Of a stretch of 64,000 nucleotides of DNA, positions 8,903-18,064 are shown piece after piece; the stretch's first letter is position 1; the number at the start of each line of letters is the position of its first letter. The notes below the pieces were generated by a model, which made no database searches, had not been told where the DNA came from, and saw only the letters and a program-made list of their open reading frames with translations. The stretch is from CAYRDK01 sp043819345 (GTDB taxonomy: Bacteria; Omnitrophota; Gorgyraeia; Velamenicoccales; Velamenicoccaceae). The stretch covers positions 61,084 to 125,083 of the forward strand of contig JBDREX010000008.1 of NCBI GenBank assembly GCA_043819345.1, read 5' to 3'. Position numbers and translations under genes: made by a program.

Positions 8903-9589
8903 ATGGCGTATCTTTTAAATATGATTTTTGCTGTTGTTGTTATTGTTTTATGCTGGATTGTTTTACTCCTGATTGTTTTTAAAAAAGAAATTGAGGCGGT
9001 CTTTGAAAAAGATCCTGCTGCAAAAAATCACTTTGAGGTGATTTTATTGTATTCGGGGTTGCATGCGATCGTGCTTTACCGGGTGGCTCATTTTTTATTT
9101 GAGGCTAAGGTTCCGTTTATTCCGAGGTTTTTGTCTCAGGTTGGCAGGTTTTTGACGGGCATAGAGATTCATCCGGCGGCTCAAATTGGCGAGGGTTTTT
9201 TTATAGACCATGGTATGGGAGTTGTTGTTGGCGAGACAACCATTATTGGCAACAATGTTATTGTTTTCCAGGGGGTAACTTTGGGTGGGACCGGAAAAGA
9301 AAAGGGAAAGCGCCACCCTACTATCGGTAGTGATGTTGTTATTGGAGCCGGAGCAAAGGTTTTGGGTAATATTGAAATAGGAGATAATTCTTATATTGGG
9401 GCTAATGCTGTTGTTGTTAAAGATGTTCCGCAAAATTCGACTGTTGTTGGTGTCCCAGGCCGCATTACGAAACAGGATGGCCAGAAAATTGAAACTACTT
9501 TGGATCATGTGCATGTATTAGACCCTATAAAACAGGCTTTAGAGGATTTGGAAAAGCGTCTTTCAAAGGTTGAACATAAGGATCATTGA
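8903..9589 (+). CDS. cysE: Serine O-acetyltransferase with N-terminal membrane segment
   Basis: Acetylates serine from acetyl-CoA, the first step of cysteine synthesis. 228 residues. The left-handed beta-helix hexapeptide repeats run from about residue 90 to 185, with catalytic-type IDHGMGVVVGETT and the GVTLGGTGKEKGKRHP loop. Residues 5-28 are strongly hydrophobic, so the enzyme is probably tethered to the membrane; the classical enteric form has a soluble helical N-domain instead. The GGGGG-type ribosome site before ATG 8903 supports this start. cysS follows, a common pairing. Confidence 0.92.
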   Translation: MAYLLNMIFAVVVIVLCWIVLLLIVFKKEIEAVFEKDPAAKNHFEVILLYSGLHAIVLYRVAHFLFEAKVPFIPRFLSQVGRFLTGIEIHPAAQIGEGFFIDHGMGVVVGETTIIGNNVIVFQGVTLGGTGKEKGKRHPTIGSDVVIGAGAKVLGNIEIGDNSYIGANAVVVKDVPQNSTVVGVPGRITKQDGQKIETTLDHVHVLDPIKQALEDLEKRLSKVEHKDH

Positions 9590-9669
9590 GGTGTTCAAAA
9601 GCCACTGAAAGATGTTTAGAGATGTATGGTTGATGAATTGTTTTTGAAGAGGGTTAATGAAAGGTTGTT

Positions 9670-11100
9670 ATGGCTATTGTTTTAAAAAATTCGCTAACGA
9701 AGAAAAAAGAAGAGTTTGTTCCGCTCGTTTCCGGTGAGATTAAAATATATTCGTGTGGTGTAACTGTTTATGATGATTGTCATGTTGGCCATGCGCGCAG
9801 CCTTTTTATTTTTGATGCTTTAAAAAAATATTTGGAATACAGGGGATATAAAGTTAAGCTTGTGCGCAATATTACAGATGTAGATGATAAAATCATTAAT
9901 CGCGCCAAGCAGGATGGTGTTGAGTTTGCTTTGATTCGGCAACGTTATATTGACAATTATTATCGCGATCTAAAGGATTTTGAGGTTGAAAAAGCGGACT
10001 TTGAGCCTTTGGCAACAGAGAATATTTTTTATATGACGGATCATATAAAAAGGCTGATGGAAAAAGGTTTTGCTTATGAGGTAGATGGAGATGTTTATTT
10101 TGCGGTACGTTCATTTGCGCATTACGGCCAGCTATCGGGCCAGAGTTTAGATGACATGATGACGGCTGTGCGCATTGACAAGGATGAGAAAAAAAGAGAT
10201 TCTCTTGATTTTGCTCTCTGGAAAAAATCGAAACCAGATGAACCTTCCTGGAGTAGTTCGTGGGGTCAGGGGCGGCCTGGATGGCACATAGAGTGCTCAA
10301 CAATGAGCATGAGGTATCTTCGGACCGAGACCCTGGATATTCACGCTGGAGGGCGGGATTTGATTTTTCCTCATCATGAGAATGAAATCGCCCAGGCCGA
10401 GGCTTTGACGGGCAAGACTTTTGCCAGATACTGGATTCATCATGGCCTTTTAACGATTAATGGCAAGAAGATGTCTAAGTCTTTAGGTAATTTTGTTACA
10501 ATTCAGGACGCTCTCAAGAAGTACAAGCCGGATGTTTTAAAATTGTTTTTTCTTTCTGCTCATTACGGATCTGCTATGGATTTTAGTTATGAAGCGATAG
10601 ATAAAACCAGAAAGGCCTATGAAAAAATAGAAGAGTTTTTAAGTAAGGCCGCGTCTTTGAAGTTGGATCCACAGAAGGCGGGGGAGGCTTGTAAAGAAGA
10701 GGTCCTGCGGATTGTTCAGCAGTTTGAAATGGCTGTAGACGATGATTTTAATACAGCACAGGGTTTGGCTGTCCTTTTTGAGTTATTAACATTAGGTAAT
10801 AGATATCTTAGTTTGTCGCAAAGTTCATCTGACGCTGCTTATGTTGCTGATTGTTTTCTGCGCCTGGCACATGCGTTAGGCCTTTCATTAAAAATATCAC
10901 TTGAGTCAAAGCAGTTTTCGGATAGCGAGCGGATAAAAATTGCAGATACAAGCTCTATGAAGCTTGATCGTGAGAAAATTGAAGAGTTGATTTTGGAAAG
11001 GCGCATGGCTCGGCAGGATAAAAATTATAAGCGCGCTGATGAAATTCGTGATTTTTTAAAAGCAAATGGCGTAATTTTAGAGGATACGCAGAAGTCCTAA
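9670..11100 (+). CDS. cysS: Cysteinyl-tRNA synthetase
   Basis: Charges tRNA-Cys. 476 residues, normal for class I CysRS. HIGH motif HVGH (about 38-41), zinc ligands at Cys29, in GWHIECSTM and in HHENE, and KMSKS (about 267-271). A C-terminal DALR-type domain ends in the RRMARQDKNYKRADEIRD helix typical of CysRS. It sits downstream of cysE, so cysteine synthesis and use are grouped. Confidence 0.97.
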   Translation: MAIVLKNSLTKKKEEFVPLVSGEIKIYSCGVTVYDDCHVGHARSLFIFDALKKYLEYRGYKVKLVRNITDVDDKIINRAKQDGVEFALIRQRYIDNYYRDLKDFEVEKADFEPLATENIFYMTDHIKRLMEKGFAYEVDGDVYFAVRSFAHYGQLSGQSLDDMMTAVRIDKDEKKRDSLDFALWKKSKPDEPSWSSSWGQGRPGWHIECSTMSMRYLRTETLDIHAGGRDLIFPHHENEIAQAEALTGKTFARYWIHHGLLTINGKKMSKSLGNFVTIQDALKKYKPDVLKLFFLSAHYGSAMDFSYEAIDKTRKAYEKIEEFLSKAASLKLDPQKAGEACKEEVLRIVQQFEMAVDDDFNTAQGLAVLFELLTLGNRYLSLSQSSSDAAYVADCFLRLAHALGLSLKISLESKQFSDSERIKIADTSSMKLDREKIEELILERRMARQDKNYKRADEIRDFLKANGVILEDTQKS

Positions 11101-11153
11101 ATGTCTGTTACGGTAAAATAGTTAAATGTTTTGTTCGAAAGTTTAGGAGCAGT

Positions 11154-11804
11154 GTGGATAAAGTAAAAGGTAAATTTATAACTTTTGAAGGTTCTGAGAA
11201 AAGCGGAAAAAGTACTCAGGCTGAGTTGTTGGTACCATATTTGAGGAAAAAGGGGTATGAAACGGTTTTTGTCCGTGAGCCAGGCTCGACGCAGATAGGG
11301 GAAAAAATCAGATGCCTTCTTTTAGACATTAATCATCAGGAGATGTTTATTCTAACAGAGATGCTGCTTTATATGGCAGCCCGCGCGCAGTTGGTGGAGG
11401 AAGTTATAAAGCCAGCGCTTAATGCGGGGGCGATTGTTTTGTGTGATAGATTCTACGATTCCACGTTGGCTTATCAGGGTTTTGGCGCTGGTTTAGACCA
11501 GGATGTTATCAGGGCTGTTAATGATGTGGCGACAGATGCTGTTAAGCCTGATTTGACGCTTTTGTTGGATTTTTTTATGAGCGCGGAGTCTTTGAAAAAT
11601 GAGTCAAGCCGGGATAGGATTGAAATGCGTTCGGATTTGTTTCATGAACGCGTGAAGCAAGGGTATTTTGAGTTGGCAAAGCAGGAGCCCGCAAGAATAA
11701 AAATTGTTAAAGTCGCAAAAAGCATCGATGAAACACAGAGCTTAATTAGGGAGATTGTTGACCAGTGCCTTTTAAAGAAATCTTCTGGCAAGACTCAGCC
11801 ATAG
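11154..11804 (+). CDS. tmk: Thymidylate kinase
   Basis: Phosphorylates dTMP to dTDP. 216 residues. The P-loop is FEGSEKSGKST (about 11-21), which still fits GxxxxGK(S/T) but has lysine where most family members have DG. The CDRFYDSTLAYQG motif (dTMP binding, DR-Y/F) and a LID region ending DRIE...FHERVKQGYFELA are present. GTG start at 11154 with AGGAG 5 nt upstream. The 3' end overlaps holB by 40 bp, an arrangement seen in many bacteria. Confidence 0.94.
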   Translation: MDKVKGKFITFEGSEKSGKSTQAELLVPYLRKKGYETVFVREPGSTQIGEKIRCLLLDINHQEMFILTEMLLYMAARAQLVEEVIKPALNAGAIVLCDRFYDSTLAYQGFGAGLDQDVIRAVNDVATDAVKPDLTLLLDFFMSAESLKNESSRDRIEMRSDLFHERVKQGYFELAKQEPARIKIVKVAKSIDETQSLIREIVDQCLLKKSSGKTQP

Positions 11805-12742
11805 CATTGTTAAAAGCCTCATATCAAAATAACCGCCTTGCGCATGCCTATTTATGTGTTGGCCCAAGTGGTGTAGGCAAAAAAAAAGTAGTAACAAATT
11901 TTACTAAGCTCCTTTTTTGTGATAAGAGAAATTCTGATGGCGCTTGCGGTGTTTGTCCAAGTTGTTTAAAGATTGAAAGTAATAGCCACGCGGATGTTTA
12001 TTGGATTGAGCCCGACGGCCAAAATATAAGAATTGATGCTGTCAGAGAGGTTTGCCGGCGGTTGAGTTTGAAGGGGTTTGAGTCTTCCAGGAAAGTCCTT
12101 GTTGTTGATCAGGCACAGTGTTTAAGTGAGGAGTCTTCCAGCGCTTTGCTAAAAACCCTGGAAGAGCCGAGTTTGAATACTGTTATTTTTTTGTTGGCTG
12201 ATAGTATTAAATCTGTTTTGCCAACGATCGTTTCAAGGTGTCAGAGAGTGATGTTTTCTTCATTGCCGGAAACAGTTTTGGCGCAGGTTTTAACTGAGCG
12301 TTTTCGGGTTGATTCAAAAGATGCGCTTTATTGTGCGCGAATCGCGCAGGGAAGCATGGGGGAGGCGGTAAAGTTTTGCGAAAATGGCCTGTCTTCAAGA
12401 AAAAATGAAATCATTAAGAACTTTTTATCCAAGAGTTGTCCTTTGGATAAATGTTTGGAGGTTTTTTCCGGAAAAAAGGCGGACAAGCCTGATAATAGGC
12501 AAGAATTGTTGAGTGTGCTTTTGAGTTGGTTCAGGGATATATTATTAGCTAAAGCGGCTTTGCCGGAAGATTGTTTTATTAACGCCGACAGCAAGGATGA
12601 AATTTTGCGTTTGAGCAGCTCTTTTTCTCTGGATGACATTATTAATAGGATCGCCAGTATTGCTGAGGCGTCGATAGAAAAAAAACACAATATTAATATG
12701 CGTGTTTCGCTGGCTAAATTAAGGGTTGATTTATGGAAATGA
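11765..12742 (+). CDS. holB: DNA polymerase III delta-prime subunit
   Basis: Clamp-loader subunit. 325 residues. AAA+ fold with AHAYLCVGPSGVGKKK near the N-terminus (P-loop-like), a zinc module with Cys residues in CDKRNSDGACGVCPSC, and LLKTLEEPSLNTVIFLL followed by SRCQRVMF (SRC motif). GTG start inside tmk (40 bp overlap). ricT begins 10 bp before its stop. The tmk-holB-ricT order matches that of Firmicutes and other phyla. Confidence 0.9.
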   Translation: MPFKEIFWQDSAIALLKASYQNNRLAHAYLCVGPSGVGKKKVVTNFTKLLFCDKRNSDGACGVCPSCLKIESNSHADVYWIEPDGQNIRIDAVREVCRRLSLKGFESSRKVLVVDQAQCLSEESSSALLKTLEEPSLNTVIFLLADSIKSVLPTIVSRCQRVMFSSLPETVLAQVLTERFRVDSKDALYCARIAQGSMGEAVKFCENGLSSRKNEIIKNFLSKSCPLDKCLEVFSGKKADKPDNRQELLSVLLSWFRDILLAKAALPEDCFINADSKDEILRLSSSFSLDDIINRIASIAEASIEKKHNINMRVSLAKLRVDLWK

Positions 12743-13512
12743 TAACACAGGTTAAGCTTAGGGAGATGGGTGCTGTTTTTTGTTATCGCTCATCGGATAA
12801 AAAACTTAAAATAGGTGATTTGGTCATTGTGGAAGTGGAGCGAGGAATCGATTATGGCCAAGTTGTCGTTGATTCTGTCGCGGTTGAAAAAGTAGAGCCG
12901 GCGGTTAAAAAGTTAATTCGTTGTGCAACAGATTTAGACCGTAAACAGATAGAAGACAATCGAAAAAAAGCCCATGAAGTCTCTCAGACATGTGCTAAAA
13001 AAATTGTTGAACATAAGCTTGATATGAAGCTTGTTGGGGCCGAGTATGCTTTTGACCGCTCAAAAATCCTTTTTTATTTTACAGCAGATGGACGAGTTGA
13101 TTTTCGTGATCTGGTTAAAGATTTAGCGAAAGTTTTTAAAGCGAGAATTGAATTACGGCAGATTGGGGTGCGCGACGAAGCCAAGATGTGTGGTGGATTT
13201 GGCCCATGCGGGAGGGAACTGTGCTGTTGTTGCTTTTTAAAGGATTTTGAGCCGGTGACTATTAAAATGGCAAAAGATCAGAATTTGTCTTTGAATCCGC
13301 CAAAGATTTCAGGCTTGTGCGGCCGTTTGATGTGCTGTCTTTCGTATGAACATAAGTGTTATAAGGAGATGTCCAAAGGTATGCCAAGAGAGGGTGAGAG
13401 ATTAGAAACGGCTGAAGGTAAAGGAAAAGTGATATCTGTTAATATTTTAAAACGCAAAGCCACTGTTGTGCTCGAAGAAGGTAAGCATATAGAGATAGAT
13501 TTTAAAAAATAA
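12733..13512 (+). CDS. ricT: PSP1-domain protein RicT/YaaT
   Basis: 259 residues with the PSP1 C-terminal domain. It is cysteine-rich: CGGFGPCGRELCCCCF and SGLCGRLMCCLSYEH, plus conserved KDQNLSLNP between them. In Bacillus the homologue is part of the Fe-S-containing RicA-RicF-RicT complex that stimulates RNase Y maturation of mRNAs. No RicA or RicF is visible here, so that role is transferred by family only. It overlaps the holB 3' end by 10 bp, a conserved pairing. Confidence 0.9.
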   Translation: MEMITQVKLREMGAVFCYRSSDKKLKIGDLVIVEVERGIDYGQVVVDSVAVEKVEPAVKKLIRCATDLDRKQIEDNRKKAHEVSQTCAKKIVEHKLDMKLVGAEYAFDRSKILFYFTADGRVDFRDLVKDLAKVFKARIELRQIGVRDEAKMCGGFGPCGRELCCCCFLKDFEPVTIKMAKDQNLSLNPPKISGLCGRLMCCLSYEHKCYKEMSKGMPREGERLETAEGKGKVISVNILKRKATVVLEEGKHIEIDFKK

Positions 13513-13555
13513 AGTTTTTATTAATAGAATTGCTGCTTAAGAGAAGGATGATTTT

Positions 13556-15037
13556 GTGAAGAATTATTATATAACGACGCCGATTTACTACGTGAATGGA
13601 GTTCCTCATATTGGCCATTCTTATACGACTATTGCCGCGGATTGCCTGGCTAGGCATGAAAGGGCAAAAGGGCATGATGTCTATTTTTTGACAGGCACAG
13701 ATGAGCACGGGCAAAAGGTTTTAAAAGCGGCGCAGGAAAAGAATCTTTCTCCATTAGAATTTGCTGATCAGATTATTCCTAAATTTACTGATTTATGGAA
13801 GAAATTAGATATTTCTTATGATGATTTTATCAGAACGACACAAGATCGTCATGTCAAGACTGTGCAGTATGTGTTGGAGCGGCTTTTCCAAAAGGGCGAT
13901 CTTTATTTAGGTGAATATGAAGGGCTTTATTGTGTTCCTTGTGAAGTTTTCTGGACACAAAAACAGGCTGAAAATAATCTTTGTCCGGATTGTAAGAGGC
14001 CGGTTGAGAAAATTACCGAGAAAAACTACTTTTTTAAACTTTCCTCTTATCAGGATTGGTTGCTTGATTATATAGATAAAAATCCATCTTTTATCCAGCC
14101 GGAATCACGGCGTAATGAAGTTTTGGGTTTTCTCAAAGAAAATCGTCTGAATGATCTCTGTGTCTCCCGGCCAAAAGAGAGGATGAGTTGGGGGATTCCT
14201 CTGCCATTTAGTCCGGATCACGTGACTTATGTCTGGTTTGACGCACTTATTAATTATATAAGTGCCTTAGGCTATCCGGATGATAATAAAAAATTTGAAA
14301 AATTCTGGCCGGGTGTGATCCATCTCATAGGCAAAGATATTCTGCGTCAACACGCTGTTTTTTGGCCTATCATGCTGCATGCTTTAGAGATTATGCCGCC
14401 AAAGGTTGTTTTTGCGCATGGGTGGTGGCAAGTTGGTTCCGAGAAGATGTCAAAGTCTTTGGGCAATGTGGTGGATCCGCTGGAAGTAATTGATGAGTTT
14501 GGTATTGATGTATATCGTTATTTTCTTTTAAGAGAAGTTCCTTTTGGCCTGGATGGCGTGTTTTCACGGGAGGCTCTGATCAAGCGTTTTAATGGTGATC
14601 TGGCCAATGATTTGGGTAATCTTGTTTATCGGACACTGACGATGGCTGAAAAATATTTTGAAAGCCGCGTACCTGATTTTGATGAATCCTGCGTAGATAG
14701 AACAGCTAAAGAAGTCATTATTCCCAAGCTTGAAAAACTGGGAGGTAAGGTTGATGAAGCTCTTGACCGCCTTGATTTTATTTGTGCTTTAGAAGCGGTG
14801 TGGGAGTTAATCGGAGCGGCCAATAAGTACATTGAAGATACCAAGCCATGGAATTTAAAGAAGGAAGGCAAGACGAGGGAGCTGGAAAATTTTATTTCTT
14901 TATTGATTCGTTTGATTAAAGTTGTAGGTGTTCAACTTAGCCCATTTATGCCTCAGACAGCCGCCAAAATTAATGAGCAGATTAAGACAGATAAGGTTGT
15001 TAAGGGCGATCCTTTATTTCCGCGCATTCTTGCCTAA
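13556..15037 (+). CDS. metG: Methionyl-tRNA synthetase
   Basis: Charges tRNA-Met. 493 residues. HIGH box in GVPHIGHS (about 16-22), knuckle cysteines CVPCE...CPDCK (about 125-145), and KMSKS in EKMSKSLGNVV (about 297). It ends after the anticodon-binding helical domain, so it is the short form without a C-terminal EMAP/Trbp dimerisation domain. GTG start with GAGAAGG upstream. tatD follows after 12 bp, as in many genomes. Confidence 0.96.
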   Translation: MKNYYITTPIYYVNGVPHIGHSYTTIAADCLARHERAKGHDVYFLTGTDEHGQKVLKAAQEKNLSPLEFADQIIPKFTDLWKKLDISYDDFIRTTQDRHVKTVQYVLERLFQKGDLYLGEYEGLYCVPCEVFWTQKQAENNLCPDCKRPVEKITEKNYFFKLSSYQDWLLDYIDKNPSFIQPESRRNEVLGFLKENRLNDLCVSRPKERMSWGIPLPFSPDHVTYVWFDALINYISALGYPDDNKKFEKFWPGVIHLIGKDILRQHAVFWPIMLHALEIMPPKVVFAHGWWQVGSEKMSKSLGNVVDPLEVIDEFGIDVYRYFLLREVPFGLDGVFSREALIKRFNGDLANDLGNLVYRTLTMAEKYFESRVPDFDESCVDRTAKEVIIPKLEKLGGKVDEALDRLDFICALEAVWELIGAANKYIEDTKPWNLKKEGKTRELENFISLLIRLIKVVGVQLSPFMPQTAAKINEQIKTDKVVKGDPLFPRILA

Positions 15038-15049
15038 TAGGAAGAGCCT

Positions 15050-15823
15050 ATGTTGATTGATACGCATTGCCATCTTGATTTTCCACAATTTATCGCTGAC
15101 AGGGATGAGGTGATTGCGCGCGCGAAAGCCGTTGGAGTTGAGGCGATTATTAATATCGGATCAACATTACGGCGAAGTCGCGATGTTGTTGAACTTGCCT
15201 TGAGGTATCCGCATTTTTACGCCAGTGTTGGCATCCATCCTCATGACGCGAAATCTTTTAATCAGGAAGCTCTAAAAGAATTAGATGCGCTTGCGCGGGA
15301 AGATAAGGTTGTTGCGATTGGTGAAGTTGGGTTGGATTATTTCCGTAATCTGTCGCCTAAGGATGATCAGGTGAAAGTCTTTGAGAAGTTTATAGGGCTT
15401 GCTGATTCAAGGAAGCTTCCTCTCGTAGTTCATTGCCGGCAGGCTCAGGATGATGTTTTGTCAATTTTGTGTTCGCATCAGGACTTGTTAAAGAATGGCG
15501 TTGTGATTCATTGCTTTTCCGGAGACCTGGATTTTTTAAGGTCATGCCTTGATCTTGGTTTTTTTGTTTCATTTACCGCCAATATTACATATGAAAAAGC
15601 GGATATATCGCGAGAGGTTGTCGCCTATGTGCCTTTAGAGAGGATGTTTTTGGAAACAGATGCGCCTTTTTTGTCGCCTCTAAATAAACGGGGAAAACGA
15701 AATGAGCCCGGTTATTTGCCGGAATTGGCCCATGAGGTTGCGCGGATAAAGAAGATAGATTTTGAAAAAGTTTGTTGCGAAACAACAAATAACGCGAAAA
15801 AATTTTTTAATCTAAAAATATGA
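15050..15823 (+). CDS. tatD: TatD-family metal-dependent hydrolase
   Basis: Metal-dependent nuclease-type hydrolase of the amidohydrolase fold; E. coli TatD is a 3'-5' exonuclease. 257 residues. Metal ligands are DTHCHLDF (about 3-10), GEVGLDY (about 92-98), LVVHCRQA, VIHCFSG and LETDAPFL. Complete and of standard length. Directly downstream of metG. Confidence 0.94.
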   Translation: MLIDTHCHLDFPQFIADRDEVIARAKAVGVEAIINIGSTLRRSRDVVELALRYPHFYASVGIHPHDAKSFNQEALKELDALAREDKVVAIGEVGLDYFRNLSPKDDQVKVFEKFIGLADSRKLPLVVHCRQAQDDVLSILCSHQDLLKNGVVIHCFSGDLDFLRSCLDLGFFVSFTANITYEKADISREVVAYVPLERMFLETDAPFLSPLNKRGKRNEPGYLPELAHEVARIKKIDFEKVCCETTNNAKKFFNLKI

Positions 15824-15839
15824 TCACAATATTTAAATA

Positions 15840-16955
15840 ATGAAACCAAAAGTTTCTCTGGTGAAATGTTCGAGTTATGCAACGCATGAAGTTGAATGCG
15901 CGGTTGCTGAATCTTTGCGGCTTTTAGGTGGCATTGAACAGTTTGTTAAGCCTGGCGAGAGTGTTTTGTTAAAACCGAATTTATTGACGGACGCGTTGCC
16001 TGAGGCTTGTATTGATACGCACCCGGAAGTCGTCCGTGCCGTTATTCGCCAGCTGAAAGCTGTTGCAGGGAAAATTTATTGCGGTGATTCTCCAAGCGCG
16101 GTTGGCCAAAAGCGCGATATTGCTCACGTTTATGAAGTTTCAGGTTTGAAGGCGGTTTGCGATGAGGAGGATGTCGAATTAGTTTCTTTTAACACTCCGA
16201 AATTAAAAGGCGTTTTTCCTCTGACGGATTGGCATGGCCAGTGTGATAAGTTTATCTCACTTCCAAAACTTAAAACCCACGGGTTGACTGTTATGACGGC
16301 GGCTGTTAAAAATCTTTTTGGTCTGATTGTGGGGATGCACAAGGTAAAACTTCACAGGGATTCTTTGAGGCCGTTTGATTTTGCTAAAACACTTTTAGAT
16401 ATTTATGAGTTGGCCAAACCTGATTTATCTTTAATTGATGCGGTGGTGGGGCTTGAAGGGGAAGGCCCGGGGTCGACAGGAACGAAACGTTCTTTTGGTT
16501 TTATTGCAGGCTCATCTGATGCGGTGGCCTTAGATACGGTCTTGGCTAAAATTTTAGGCCTTTTACCTGAATTTGTTCCAACAAATCGAGAGGCTTATCG
16601 GCGCGGATTAGGGAGTCCTGACTTAGGAATGATTGAAGTTTTAGGTGAGAAATTAGAGTACCTTACGGTCCACGATTTAAAACTTCCAACCAGCTCTGTT
16701 TTAAGTAAAGTTCCTGATTGGCTTTTTGGAATATTGAAAATTTTGTTAAATTTTAAACCTCAGATGATTGATGCTAAATGTAAACGGTGCGGGTACTGCA
16801 AAAATATTTGTCCGGCTGGAGCTATTTATCAGGAGGGTGGATTTTTTAAGATTAACTATAATAAATGCATCTTGTGTTTATGCTGCCAGGAGGCTTGCCC
16901 GCACGCGGCGATTCAAGTTAAGAAGAGTTTTCTGATGAGATTTAAAGGGATGTAG
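15840..16955 (+). CDS. DUF362 domain protein with two [4Fe-4S] clusters
   Basis: 371 residues. Residues 1-290 form a DUF362 domain (FVKPGESVLLKPNLL, then a THPEVVRAV segment, and KLKTHGLTVMTAAVKNLFG). The C-terminus has two ferredoxin-type motifs, CKRCGYCKNICPAGAI and CILCLCCQEACPHAAI, so it probably binds two 4Fe-4S clusters. An electron-transfer role is a reasonable inference; the substrate is unknown. It starts at ATG 15840, 17 bp after tatD. Confidence 0.85.
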   Translation: MKPKVSLVKCSSYATHEVECAVAESLRLLGGIEQFVKPGESVLLKPNLLTDALPEACIDTHPEVVRAVIRQLKAVAGKIYCGDSPSAVGQKRDIAHVYEVSGLKAVCDEEDVELVSFNTPKLKGVFPLTDWHGQCDKFISLPKLKTHGLTVMTAAVKNLFGLIVGMHKVKLHRDSLRPFDFAKTLLDIYELAKPDLSLIDAVVGLEGEGPGSTGTKRSFGFIAGSSDAVALDTVLAKILGLLPEFVPTNREAYRRGLGSPDLGMIEVLGEKLEYLTVHDLKLPTSSVLSKVPDWLFGILKILLNFKPQMIDAKCKRCGYCKNICPAGAIYQEGGFFKINYNKCILCLCCQEACPHAAIQVKKSFLMRFKGM

Positions 16956-16999
16956 GCGCAGATAAGTTATGAGAAGCACTTTTTAAAAAGGAGTATTGT

Positions 17000-18064
17000 G
17001 TGAAAAAAAAATTGGTTGTGAACCCTCTTGAATGGAAAAGTGGCTCTATCCGCATTATTGATCAGACAAGATTGCCCATAGAATTGAGATATGAAGACTG
17101 TAAAAGCGTTTCAGATGTTTGGTGGGCTATAAAGAAGTTAAAAGTTAGAGGAGCGCCATTGATCGGAATTGCCGGTGCTTTTGGTTTTCTTTTAGGGATG
17201 CATAAAACAAAGGCCCGGTCTTCACGGGAATTAATTGCTGAGGCAAAGCGTTTAAATAAGTATTTAGCGTCAAGCCGGCCGACAGCGGTTAATCTGTTTT
17301 GGGCATTGAACCTGATGGAAAATGTTGTTTTATCGCATCAAAATAAGAGCGTCAAAGAGTTATTGGTTTTGTTGGAAAAAGAGGCACGGCGCATTGTTGA
17401 TGAAGACATTCAGATGTGTTTTAAAATGAGTGAGTATGGCGCTAGTTTGATTAAGTCGGGAGATAGCCTTTTGACGGTTTGCAATGCCGGTGCTTTGGCG
17501 ACGAGTGGCTATGGGACGGCTCTAAGTGTTTTTTATCGCGCGAAAGAGGAGAGAAAAAAAATAAAAGTTTACGCATGTGAAACGAGGCCTTTGCTGCAGG
17601 GCGCACGTTTGACGACCTGGGAATTAATGCGCCATGGCGTTGATGTGACGTTGATTTGCGACAATATGGCCGCTGATCTGATGCGCCGTAAACGTGTGAA
17701 CGCTGTTTTTGTTGGCGCAGATCGGATCGCTTCCAATGGAGATTTTGCTAATAAGATAGGCAGCTATAGTTTGGCGGTGGCAGCCAAATATCATAAAATT
17801 CCATTTTATGGCGTGGCTCCGTTTTCTACATTTGATTTGACGCTAAAGACAGGCGCTCAGATTCCGATAGAAGAGCGTGATCACAATGAGGTGACGTCAC
17901 TTTATTTTAAAAAACCGATTGCGCCTCGTGGAGTTGGTGTTTTTAATCCTGCTTTTGACATGGTGCCGGCGTGTTTAGTGTCGGCGCTCATTACAGAAAA
18001 AGGCATTATCCGTCCACCATTCAAAAAGAATATTAAGGCGATTTATGGGCTCGGCGTTGAATAA
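17000..18064 (+). CDS. mtnA: Methylthioribose-1-phosphate isomerase
   Basis: Converts methylthioribose-1-phosphate to methylthioribulose-1-phosphate in methionine salvage. 354 residues. Family motifs are VRGAPLIGIAGAFG, CNAGALATSGYGTAL (catalytic-type cysteine), ETRPLLQGARLT and VGADRIASNGDFANKIG. GTG start with AAGGAG upstream. It overlaps thiL by 20 bp. No other methionine-salvage gene lies in the window, so it could also act in a 5'-deoxyadenosine or alternative MTA shunt. Confidence 0.93.
   Translation: MKKKLVVNPLEWKSGSIRIIDQTRLPIELRYEDCKSVSDVWWAIKKLKVRGAPLIGIAGAFGFLLGMHKTKARSSRELIAEAKRLNKYLASSRPTAVNLFWALNLMENVVLSHQNKSVKELLVLLEKEARRIVDEDIQMCFKMSEYGASLIKSGDSLLTVCNAGALATSGYGTALSVFYRAKEERKKIKVYACETRPLLQGARLTTWELMRHGVDVTLICDNMAADLMRRKRVNAVFVGADRIASNGDFANKIGSYSLAVAAKYHKIPFYGVAPFSTFDLTLKTGAQIPIEERDHNEVTSLYFKKPIAPRGVGVFNPAFDMVPACLVSALITEKGIIRPPFKKNIKAIYGLGVE

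Noticed and set aside
9896..10303. Minus-strand 135-codon ORF opposite cysS
   Set aside because: Antisense to a strongly conserved synthetase; low-complexity, no ribosome site, no recognisable protein.
12328..12690. Minus-strand 120-codon ORF opposite holB
   Set aside because: Shadow of a well supported gene in another frame.
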